Shown here: one piece after another, positions 1-4,607 of the stretch
How positions within the stretch are numbered: the first letter of the stretch is position 1
Layout: each line of letters begins with the position of its first letter
Origin: Pelotomaculum_B sp041645005
Lineage (GTDB): Bacteria; Bacillota; Desulfotomaculia; Desulfotomaculales; Pelotomaculaceae
Assembly (NCBI GenBank): GCA_041645005.1
Contig: JBAZQW010000171.1
Location: 1 to 5,293, forward strand
Direction of reading: 5' to 3'
DNA length: 5,293 nucleotides
Program-made: the position numbers and the translations under genes
Notes under the pieces: generated by a model
Databases searched by the model: none
What the model was told of the DNA's origin: nothing
The model's input: the letters and a program-made list of their open reading frames with translations, nothing else

Positions 1-84
1 AGAGTCAATAATCTTGCCGTCTTTTACTGCCCAACTGCCGAATTTCCTAAAATGGTTCCAGGATTTATATCTCTGATCGTCCAT
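1..84 (-). CDS. Start of an unidentified gene, cut by the left window edge
   Basis: Reading the minus strand from an ATG at 84-82, 28 codons stay open to the window edge, beginning MDDQRYKSWNHFRKFG and ending in a polar stretch (KDGKIIDS). The aromatic and charged composition looks like real protein, but I do not recognise a family. An in-frame TAA (99-97) precedes it, so the start lies in this short interval. A GTG at 96-94 is an alternative start, and neither start has a clear Shine-Dalgarno sequence. The gene follows the YgjP-like peptidase on the same strand after 75 bases, so it could be the next gene of that transcript. What could be wrong: a 28-codon open frame is short enough to arise by chance, and only sequence left of the window can settle it. 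Confidence 0.45.
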   Translation of the reverse strand, partial: MDDQRYKSWNHFRKFGSWAVKDGKIIDS

Positions 85-159
85 ATCCGGAAACACACTT
101 TAAGAAACGGAGTTTTTATCCTCACTCCTGTGCCCTTTGCGCTTGTAAATTTTCGCAGT

Positions 160-903
160 TCATCCCAGCTCAAACCAGAACTTCAACCTGTGGCCGTTGG
201 TTTTCAGCCACTTCCGGCAGTCCTTGTAATCCGGGCAGATCCTTTCCACCAGCGACCAGAACTTCTTGGAATGGTCTGGCTGAATCAAATGCAAAAGTTC
301 GTGCGCGACAATATAATCTATAACCTGCAGGGGAGCCATAACCAGGCGCCAGTTAAAGTTCAAGTTTTTCCGCTGGGAGCAGCTGCCCCAGCGCGTCTTC
401 TGATCCCTGATAAAAACCCTTTTAAAGTCAAGGTTCAGTACTTGATTAACTACCCTGACCCGCTGGTTAATCAACAAGCGGGCCATGGTTCTAAACCAGC
501 CTTCGAGCACAGCCGCGGTGGCGCCCTCAGCCTCTGCCGGCACAAGCACAAGCAGTCTTCCTTCCTCTACTTGCACGGTCCCAGCAGCGCCCTTTGCCAC
601 CCTGGTCTCCACTTCATACTCCCGCCCACGGTAAAGAACCCTGCACCCGCTTTGCTGTTGATAAAAATGAAGGCTTTCCTTAATCCGTAAATAATAATCA
701 AGCTTACTTAGAATCCAGTTCTGCTTTTTGATTAAAATCGATTCCACTAAATCCAGGTCGAATTTCGCAGGGACTACTACCTCAAGGCCGTTTTCACCGC
801 CGACCATAAGCCTCAGGTTCTTTGCCTTTTGACTTCTGATTAATGAGTAAGCCACAGCCCTTCCGGCAAGGTTGACCGATCCCCCGCTCCCCTTAACCAG
901 CAT
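160..903 (-). CDS. YgjP-type (DUF45) zinc metallopeptidase family protein
   Basis: A 247-residue protein of the YgjP-like family, annotated elsewhere as M48-like or DUF45 metallopeptidase. The C-terminal half carries the family signature in order: RWGSC (about 171-175), an aromatic-rich LNFNWRLVMAP segment, then the zinc site HELLH (H201, E202, H205) with a third ligand, H211, in the following DHSKKFW, and a closing PDY...RKWLK helix. The N-terminal half (about 1-150) is the usual beta-rich region, with the R-x-A-KNLRL pattern near residue 25. E. coli YgjP has been reported to act on UTP; the physiological substrate here cannot be read from the sequence. The ATG at 903 is chosen because the homologous part begins just after it and it overlaps the FmdB stop (ATGCTGGTTAA), typical of translational coupling. 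A longer frame to 1005 is the same strand read out of frame with the FmdB gene. No signal peptide or membrane segment is seen, so it is probably cytoplasmic. Confidence 0.9.
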   Translation of the reverse strand: MLVKGSGGSVNLAGRAVAYSLIRSQKAKNLRLMVGGENGLEVVVPAKFDLDLVESILIKKQNWILSKLDYYLRIKESLHFYQQQSGCRVLYRGREYEVETRVAKGAAGTVQVEEGRLLVLVPAEAEGATAAVLEGWFRTMARLLINQRVRVVNQVLNLDFKRVFIRDQKTRWGSCSQRKNLNFNWRLVMAPLQVIDYIVAHELLHLIQPDHSKKFWSLVERICPDYKDCRKWLKTNGHRLKFWFELG

Positions 904-1153
904 TGCCGCCGCAGGGGCCTGCCGCGCCACAGCTGCCTGCGCCGGGACACCCTGGCGGTGTCTCGCAGCCGGAGCATGCTGTATTGTCATTAGCAGGTTT
1001 TCCAACCGAGCTGGGCAAAAATGGCGCGGAAATTAGTTTCTTTAAACTGGTACCGCCGCAGGCTTTACATTTCAGCTCGCTGCTCTGCCCCGGCAGTTGG
1101 AGAACTTCAAAAACTTTGGCGCAATCGTTGCATTTGTATTCGAATATCGGCAT
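893..1153 (-). CDS. FmdB-family zinc-ribbon protein with Cys-rich tail
   Basis: An 86-residue protein starting MPIFEYKC, the hallmark opening of the FmdB putative regulatory family (first noted beside formamidase in Methylophilus). The zinc ribbon is formed by C8-x2-C11 and C29-x2-C32, followed by the family's LKKLISAPF segment (about 37-45). After residue 55 comes a low-complexity Gly/Ala/Pro tail with five more cysteines (C60, C63, C69, C75, C81), which may bind a second metal. The molecular role of these proteins is not established. The start is taken as the ATG at 1153, six bases after a GGGGGTG Shine-Dalgarno sequence. ATG 1156, TTG 1159 and GTG 1162 lie in frame but overlap or crowd that site and add residues outside the family consensus. 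The last 11 bases overlap the start of the YgjP-like peptidase gene, so the two are probably co-translated. Confidence 0.9.
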   Translation of the reverse strand: MPIFEYKCNDCAKVFEVLQLPGQSSELKCKACGGTSLKKLISAPFLPSSVGKPANDNTACSGCETPPGCPGAGSCGAAGPCGGNAG

Positions 1154-1186
1154 CATCAACACCCCCGTAAATATTTCACAAGCTAA

Positions 1187-1204
1187 AAAGCCATTTCCGG
1201 CTTT
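1187..1204 (-). terminator. Possible weak intrinsic terminator after the TIGR04076 gene
   Basis: On the minus strand AAAGCC, a six-base loop GGAAAT, and GGCTTT form a six-pair hairpin running into five Ts (GGCTTTTTAGC). It lies 22 bases past the stop of the TIGR04076 gene and 33 bases before the FmdB start. The stem is short with only two G-C pairs, so termination may be partial, leaving the downstream pair joined to the upstream transcript some of the time. Confidence 0.4.
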
Positions 1205-1226
1205 ATAATAAAGATTTTTACCTTTA

Positions 1227-1505
1227 TCATTGATCTGAAACGGGAATCCTCCTCAGCTCAAAAATAACCGGGCGTTCCGGATCCGGGCAGGCCCATGTGG
1301 TTACCTCGCTGTCGCTGGTCCAGGGGAAATTGCCGCCATAAAGCAATGCGGCCACAGCTGAACGCAGGGAGTCATAGGCAAACTGGCACATGCCCCCCGG
1401 GGTGAACCCCGTAAATTCAAAGCTGTCACCTACCTTGTGGCCGTATGAACATTTTCCGTCGCCCCGGATCTCCACAATCGTTGCCACCACTTTATATTTA
1501 TACAT
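1227..1505 (-). CDS. TIGR04076 family protein of unknown function
   Basis: A 92-residue soluble protein matching the TIGR04076 pattern from end to end: an opening beta strand (MYKYKVVATIVEIRG), the KCSYGHKVGD motif (C19, H23, D27), TPGGMC (C40) followed by a helix ending in LLYGGNFPW (to W62), and the closing ACPDPERPVIFELRR motif (C73). Three cysteines and one histidine sit in the conserved motifs and could bind a metal or carry out redox chemistry; that is inference, as the family has no assigned reaction. The ATG at 1505 is preferred because GGGGAGGT lies three bases upstream. The frame extends nine codons further to 1532, but that extension encodes the ribosome binding site itself. It is the first minus-strand gene left of the spacer at 1506-1812, so its promoter should lie there; no convincing -35/-10 pair was found. 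Confidence 0.85.
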   Translation of the reverse strand: MYKYKVVATIVEIRGDGKCSYGHKVGDSFEFTGFTPGGMCQFAYDSLRSAVAALLYGGNFPWTSDSEVTTWACPDPERPVIFELRRIPVSDQ

Positions 1506-1549
1506 TTTACCTCCCCAGCAGCTTTTAAACAACTTTTTAAACTAATTCG

Positions 1550-1569
1550 CTGTGCTTTAAAATACACAG
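1550..1569. repeat. Small inverted repeat CTGTG/CACAG upstream of the TIGR04076 gene
   Basis: CTGTG (1550-1554) and CACAG (1565-1569) flank an AT-rich ten-base centre, about 45-65 bases upstream of the TIGR04076 start. The half-sites recall the TGTG/CACA arms of CRP/FNR-family sites, but the centre is longer than in the E. coli CRP consensus. Possible operator; five-base arms also occur by chance. Confidence 0.25.
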
Positions 1570-1640
1570 TCCCCTTGTTTCAGGAAGGGCAGCCTTATTT
1601 CCTTTTGCCGCCTCCGGGCATAAGTTTACAAGTGGACAAA

Positions 1641-1670
1641 AACATTTTAATAGAAAATCAAACATTTTAA
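1641..1670. repeat. 10-bp direct repeat AACATTTTAA, 20-bp period
   Basis: AACATTTTAA occurs exactly at 1641-1650 and 1661-1670, so the copies repeat every 20 bases, about two helical turns, on the same DNA face. The spacer around it (1506-1812, about 300 bases) otherwise holds no gene that I can support. It could be a tandem protein-binding site upstream of the minus-strand TIGR04076 gene or the plus-strand orphan ORF, or chance in AT-rich DNA. Confidence 0.4.
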
Positions 1671-1812
1671 AAGCATTTCTTTGTAAAAACGGTCAAAAGC
1701 TATTCTGAAAGCTAAAGCGCAGAAAGCCTACCCTTTGTTTAAACACTAAACCATGGGCTTCTTAACTTTTTGGTTAATGAATGATCTTACGGCGCCTGAA
1801 TATAATAATAGC

Positions 1813-2010
1813 ATGAGCAAACACAGATCGCATGTTGACAGAAAACGAAATGAGCATGGGAACGCGTTAACGAAAATGCGCGTAGGTCAAATGGAGCGGT
1901 TGAATAAAGCCGCTCCACTGGTTGAATATAACCTGGAAAGTTTTTCGGGAAAATTTGAGGTTTATGACCCGAATAAAAAAAAGGGGCGGAAAAGCAGTGT
2001 GTTTATTTAG
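1813..2010 (+). CDS. Small basic hypothetical protein, start uncertain
   Basis: A frame of 65 codons from ATG 1813, beginning MSKHRSHVDRKRNEHG and ending in a Lys/Arg-rich tail (PNKKKGRKSSVFI). It is rich in Lys, Arg, Asn and His, has no membrane segment or signal peptide, and I do not recognise a family. In-frame ATGs also lie at 1753 and 1777, giving up to 85 residues; none of the three has a Shine-Dalgarno sequence. A TATAAT at 1801-1806 sits six bases before ATG 1813, which would put a transcription start almost on the start codon, although no good -35 is seen. The stretch upstream of 1813 (GFLTFWLM...) looks less protein-like than the part after it. It faces the TPR remnant tail to tail, only four bases apart. 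It may be a genuine small gene, the 3' end of a decayed gene, or a chance frame. Confidence 0.4.
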   Translation: MSKHRSHVDRKRNEHGNALTKMRVGQMERLNKAAPLVEYNLESFSGKFEVYDPNKKKGRKSSVFI

Positions 2011-2014
2011 GGGT

Positions 2015-2293
2015 TTAAAAACTCCGCTTAAAAGGAGGTTCTGTTTTCAGTAAATGATCTGACAGGGTCAACAGTCTGACCATATCTTCATCAGCGGGGT
2101 CTAAGCCCAGCGCTTTTTCATAACAAAATTTTGCTTCGAAGAACCTGCCCAGTTTTAGATTGGCATTCCCCATCATTTTGAGATAAAGAGGTTTCGCCTC
2201 ATACTTCGAGGCCGCTGTGAAATTTTCCAGGGCGGCTTCATAGCGGGCAAGTTCGTAACAGGCCAGTCCTTTCCAGTGCAGCGACCATTTCGC
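2015..2293 (-). pseudogene. C-terminal remnant of a TPR-repeat protein
   Basis: On the minus strand 92 codons are open from just after a TGA (2296-2294) down to a TAA at 2017-2015. The translation shows at least two tetratricopeptide units: WKGLACYELARYEAALENF (starting about residue 7) and a second ending FFEAKFCYEKALGLDPADE, with the spacing of Gly/Ala/Tyr and the LDP end typical of TPR helices, then a polar tail. There is no ATG, GTG or TTG start at the 5' end; the first Met pair lies inside the second repeat. A GTG at 2297 in another frame (VSEMVAALE...) could be an old start, joined to the TPR frame by a one-base shift. TPR domains mediate protein-protein contacts, but the partner is unknown. 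Probably a truncated or frameshifted relic; a sequencing error is the main alternative. Confidence 0.6.
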
Positions 2294-2338
2294 TCACCGG
2301 TCCCTACCCCCTCACAACGATAACTTTAACATTCACTC

Positions 2339-2440
2339 CTATTCCTCCACGAAAACTAACTGGGCTTGCTTTCCCAGCGGGCCGGGGGTTACTGGCACCC
2401 AGCCACTTGTCTTCATCCAGATCCTTTGTTCTGTTTTCAC
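2339..2440 (-). pseudogene. 33-codon frame resembling the N-terminus of a FIST-domain protein
   Basis: A GTG at 2440-2438 follows an excellent Shine-Dalgarno sequence, GGGGGAGG (2456-2449), by eight bases. It opens a 33-codon frame, KTEQRIWMKTSGW, then a Pro/Gly stretch, then GKQAQLVFVEE, which meets a TAG at 2341-2339. From memory this layout (short charged opening, Trp, then a QLV-hydrophobic strand) resembles the first strand region of FIST sensory-domain proteins, whose genes are normally several hundred codons long. If so, everything after the first strand has been lost. The strong translation signal and protein-like composition argue against pure chance. The alternative is a real 33-residue peptide. 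The identification rests on recalled family resemblance and is uncertain. Confidence 0.35.
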
Positions 2441-2537
2441 CCCAAAAACCTCCCCCGGGAAAATTATTTGGCAGATAATTTAGTAATTTGTTAGATTGTT
2501 TTTAATTTCGCGAATTAGAAAAAAATCCTTTAAGTTA

Positions 2538-2558
2538 AAATATTATTTAATAATATTT
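2538..2558. repeat. 21-bp perfect palindrome, operator-like
   Basis: The arms AAATATTATT (2538-2547) and AATAATATTT (2549-2558) are perfect reverse complements around a single central T. The site lies 33 bases before the -35 box of the deacetylase promoter, a position suited to a dimeric transcription factor. It has no GC and no following T run, so it is a poor terminator. AT-rich DNA makes palindromes easier by chance, but ten perfect pairs are still notable. Confidence 0.5.
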
Positions 2559-2576
2559 ATCGGCTATTCTGATCTT

Positions 2577-2588
2577 ACTCTATAGAGT
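2577..2588. promoter_or_regulatory. 12-bp palindrome ACTCTATAGAGT beside the -35 box
   Basis: ACTCTATAGAGT reads the same on both strands and ends two bases before the TTGTAC -35 element of the deacetylase promoter. A dimeric regulator bound here would touch or overlap RNA polymerase at -35, fitting an activator or a repressor. No regulator gene is adjacent to identify which. Confidence 0.45.
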
Positions 2589-2590
2589 GA

Positions 2591-2619
2591 TTGTACTGCA
2601 TATTTTGTTATGTTATTAT
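2591..2619 (+). promoter_or_regulatory. Extended -10 sigma-A-type promoter for the deacetylase gene
   Basis: TTGTAC (2591-2596), a 17-base spacer, and TATTAT (2614-2619) preceded by TGt (2611-2613) make an extended -10 promoter. The -35 is weak (three of six bases) but the -10 has five of six. Transcription would start near 2626, giving a leader of about 15 bases that still includes the GGAGG at 2630-2634. Confidence 0.6.
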
Positions 2620-2640
2620 CTGGATAACTGGAGGTGGGTT

Positions 2641-3381
2641 ATGAAAATAGTTTTTCACAAGATGTTCCGGGAGGTTTATGATTACGACCCTGCCGCGGTA
2701 GCTGGCAGGATGGACTGCATCGTTGATGAAGTAAACGGACTATACGAATTCGTGGAACCAGAGCCTGCCGCACCGGACGATCTACTGCTGGTGCACAGCG
2801 CAAGCCACCTGCAGTGGGTAAAAAGCCAAGGGCCATTATACGAAGTCGCTATATTATCCGCGGGTGCGGCGATAACAGCGGCACAAACGGCCGCGGGAGG
2901 GACTCCGGCTTTCGCCCTGAACAGGCCGCCCGGCCATCATGCCAGCAGGGACTCAAGTTGGGGTTTTTGCTGGTTTAACAACGTAGCCATCGCAGTGGAA
3001 AAATTACGCGGGGAAGGCAAAGCTAACAAAGTCCTGATTGTTGATACTGATCTTCATTTTGGTGACGGCACAGATAATATTTTTAAGGACAACCCCGACG
3101 TTTTTTACTACCATGTGTACAATTTACAAGGACTGGAGCAATTCCTCGGCATGCACGCGGATTGTGACTTGATTGCGGTTTCCGCGGGATTCGACAAACA
3201 CAAGCAGGACTGGGGCCTGATCTACTCAACGGAGGACTTTACCACCATCGGCCTGATGATCTCCAGCTATGCCCGGAAAGTTTGCGGTGGCAGGTTTTTT
3301 GCGGTTCTGGAAGGTGGTTACAATCACCAGGTGCTGGGTAAAAACGTCAAGGCGATGCTGCAGGGGTTTGAACACCGCTAG
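2641..3381 (+). CDS. Compact histone deacetylase/AcuC-superfamily hydrolase
   Basis: A 246-residue zinc amidohydrolase of the histone deacetylase/acetoin-utilisation/acetylpolyamine hydrolase fold. The active-site motifs come in order: RPPGHHA (H99, H100, general acid-base pair), GFCWFNNVAIA (108-118), VDTDLHFGDGT with zinc ligands D137 and H139, SAGFD with the third ligand D185, and EGGYN with the transition-state tyrosine Y227. All catalytic residues are thus present, and the likely chemistry is removal of an acyl group from an acyl-amine; the substrate is unknown. Family members usually have 300 or more residues. Here the segment between the strand at 154-160 and SAGFD is only about 20 residues, so the substrate-rim loops are largely absent, and the usual second His after H139 is F140. 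ATG 2641 follows GGAGG by six bases; a frame extension to 2587 has no such site. Its TAG overlaps the convergent transporter's stop. Confidence 0.9.
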   Translation: MKIVFHKMFREVYDYDPAAVAGRMDCIVDEVNGLYEFVEPEPAAPDDLLLVHSASHLQWVKSQGPLYEVAILSAGAAITAAQTAAGGTPAFALNRPPGHHASRDSSWGFCWFNNVAIAVEKLRGEGKANKVLIVDTDLHFGDGTDNIFKDNPDVFYYHVYNLQGLEQFLGMHADCDLIAVSAGFDKHKQDWGLIYSTEDFTTIGLMISSYARKVCGGRFFAVLEGGYNHQVLGKNVKAMLQGFEHR

Positions 3382-4511
3382 TTCCCTGGCGTTTTCCGTT
3401 TGGCCGGCACAGCTATGAACATACCCGCCAGGCCAAGGATAGCGGCAAAATACATGACCCCGCGGTAACCCCAGCCCTGGGCGATCAAACCACCTAAAAG
3501 CGGGCCAACCGAATTGCAAAGGTTTAATGTGGATTGGAAAATACCGCCTGCAGTCCCCTTTTCTTCCCCGCTGCGCAAGACGATCAGCAGCGCCCCTACA
3601 TAGAGGCAGGACCAGGCCACTCCCAATAATATCATAATCACAACCAGGTAGAGGCGGCTTGTGGCAACGGCAAACGCGGCAAAAACAAGAGCGGACAGCA
3701 ACTGTCCGTAAAAAAAAGTTTTGTACTCCGAAAACCGCTCTAATTGGCGCATGACTACAAACTGCACAACAAAGTTAACAGCCCATAAAAAGCCAATCCA
3801 GAACTTATCCATACCCAAAGAGGCCAGGTACAGCGGCAGAATTATCCACACAGCGGTTGCCCCGAGGTGCCGCAGGAAGACCGCCAGGTAAATCCGGTAA
3901 TCCCGCCGCAAGACATGCCAGAGATTGGGCGGGTTGGGGAAATTGTATGAGGGTGCTTTTTGGAAGGCCAGGGAAAGCAAAAAGGCCAGCAGGCAGAATA
4001 TAAAGCTGAGCCAGAAGAGCATCTCGATTTCACCGATAAACGCCGCCGCCAGCGCGCCGAAGATCCAGCCCAAAGACCCGTAGGAACTGTACTTGCCCAT
4101 GTTTACGCCTGATTCAAACGCGTAGGCAATGGTCGCGGCAGTGGCTATGCCAAGGGAAAACCCCACAGCCGCGCGAACAGCCATCAATATCAGAACACTG
4201 TGGGCCACTAACTGGAGAGCAAAGGCCGCGCTGCTGATCAAAAGGCCCCACCGCACAAAAACAAGCCTGCCCAGGCTGTCAGATTTCCAGCCTGAGTATA
4301 GCGAAGATGATAAAAAAGCGACCCCGTAAAAGGAGCCAATTAATCCCACCTGAAAATCAGAGGCGCCCAGTTGCGCTCCCAGCAGCGGTATAAAGATAAT
4401 AGAGCTCTGGATAGCAAAACTGAGTAAAAAATTCACAAGTCCTATCAGCCAACGGTAGGACCATTCCCCTCCCGGGCTTACCACCGAAACCTGCTCCTCT
4501 TGTTTACGCAT
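3378..4511 (-). CDS. MFS-family transporter, substrate unknown
   Basis: A 377-residue membrane protein with about twelve hydrophobic segments in two halves separated by a polar stretch near 183-207. The major facilitator motif A appears between the second and third helices as GWKSDSLGR (74-82), and a positively charged end (AKRKTPGN) fits a cytoplasmic C-terminus. This suggests a cytoplasmic-membrane secondary transporter of the drug-efflux or sugar/organic-solute type; nothing visible fixes the substrate. The ATG at 4511 has no Shine-Dalgarno sequence, whereas a GTG at 4484 (residue 10) has GAGGAG nine bases upstream, giving 368 residues; either may be the true start. The gene lies downstream of the aldolase gene but behind a hairpin and its own promoter, so co-transcription is doubtful. 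It ends tail to tail with the deacetylase gene, sharing CTAG. Confidence 0.88.
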   Translation of the reverse strand: MRKQEEQVSVVSPGGEWSYRWLIGLVNFLLSFAIQSSIIFIPLLGAQLGASDFQVGLIGSFYGVAFLSSSLYSGWKSDSLGRLVFVRWGLLISSAAFALQLVAHSVLILMAVRAAVGFSLGIATAATIAYAFESGVNMGKYSSYGSLGWIFGALAAAFIGEIEMLFWLSFIFCLLAFLLSLAFQKAPSYNFPNPPNLWHVLRRDYRIYLAVFLRHLGATAVWIILPLYLASLGMDKFWIGFLWAVNFVVQFVVMRQLERFSEYKTFFYGQLLSALVFAAFAVATSRLYLVVIMILLGVAWSCLYVGALLIVLRSGEEKGTAGGIFQSTLNLCNSVGPLLGGLIAQGWGYRGVMYFAAILGLAGMFIAVPAKRKTPGN

Positions 4512-4517
4512 AGTCGT

Positions 4518-4546
4518 ATTTTAACACAAAAATATTTTGGTTGCAT
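4518..4546 (-). promoter_or_regulatory. Extended -10 promoter for the MFS transporter gene
   Basis: On the minus strand TAAAAT (4523-4518) is preceded by TGt (4526-4524), giving an extended -10. A weak -35, ATGCAA (4546-4541), lies 17 bases upstream. The predicted transcription start falls at about 4511, on the first possible start codon of the transporter, so the transcript would be leaderless for ATG 4511 or carry about 27 leader bases for GTG 4484. Confidence 0.45.
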
Positions 4547-4558
4547 GTCTCATTAAAC

Positions 4559-4594
4559 CTTACTCCCGCCGGAGCAGGCGCCAGCGGGAGTAAG
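4559..4594 (-). terminator. Strong 11-pair hairpin after the aldolase gene
   Basis: CTTACTCCCGC (4559-4569) and GCGGGAGTAAG (4584-4594) pair perfectly around a 14-base loop, 13 bases past the aldolase stop on the minus strand. The position and stability suit a transcription terminator or a 3'-end-stabilising stem. However, the run of six Ts lies before the stem in that direction, and only GTTTAAT follows, so it is not a textbook intrinsic terminator. Confidence 0.55.
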
Positions 4595-4607
4595 AAAAAA
4601 TCGTCTC

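Larger units (their letters stand above)
2294..2640. other. Gene-poor spacer: decayed sequence, then AT-rich control region
   Basis: Apart from the 33-codon frame, the left part (2294-2460) shows only very short frames. One is a ten-codon minus-strand frame beginning VNVKVIVV, placed behind a GGAGG. The right part (2461-2640) is very AT-rich and holds the two palindromes and the promoter of the deacetylase gene listed separately. A small TTCGCGAA palindrome (2507-2514) flanked by TAATT and AATTA also lies here. No RNA gene or riboswitch fold is recognised. Confidence 0.5.

Noticed and set aside
109..128. GGAGT/ACTCC hairpin after the YgjP-like gene, possible terminator
   Set aside because: Only five pairs around a ten-base loop, and the following tract (GTTTCTTAA) is broken by other bases; too weak to call.
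52..690. Long plus-strand open frame opposite the YgjP-like gene
   Set aside because: It is antisense to a gene with clear family motifs; its translation is Pro/Leu-rich without any recognisable domain.
904..1005. N-terminal extension of the YgjP-like protein by 34 residues
   Set aside because: This stretch is the FmdB gene read in another frame; its Ala/Gln-rich translation has no family counterpart, and ATG 903 overlaps the FmdB stop as a normal coupled start.
903..1208. Plus-strand open frame opposite the FmdB gene
   Set aside because: It is the mirror of the FmdB coding sequence, Pro-rich and without a ribosome binding site.
1506..1752. Search for a riboswitch, T-box or tRNA in the spacer
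   Set aside because: No conserved core, long stem set or anticodon arm could be recognised; only short AT-rich repeats are present.
2020..2040. CTCC/GGAG hairpin between the orphan ORF and the TPR remnant as a bidirectional terminator
   Set aside because: The stem is four pairs plus a bulged extension and overlaps the end of the TPR frame; stability is doubtful.
2587..2640. 18-residue N-terminal extension of the deacetylase
   Set aside because: It would place translation upstream of the predicted transcription start, and ATG 2641 has a well-spaced GGAGG and a family-like opening strand.
3226..3519. Minus-strand frame across the deacetylase/transporter junction
   Set aside because: It is out of frame with both genes, has no ribosome binding site and no recognisable protein features.
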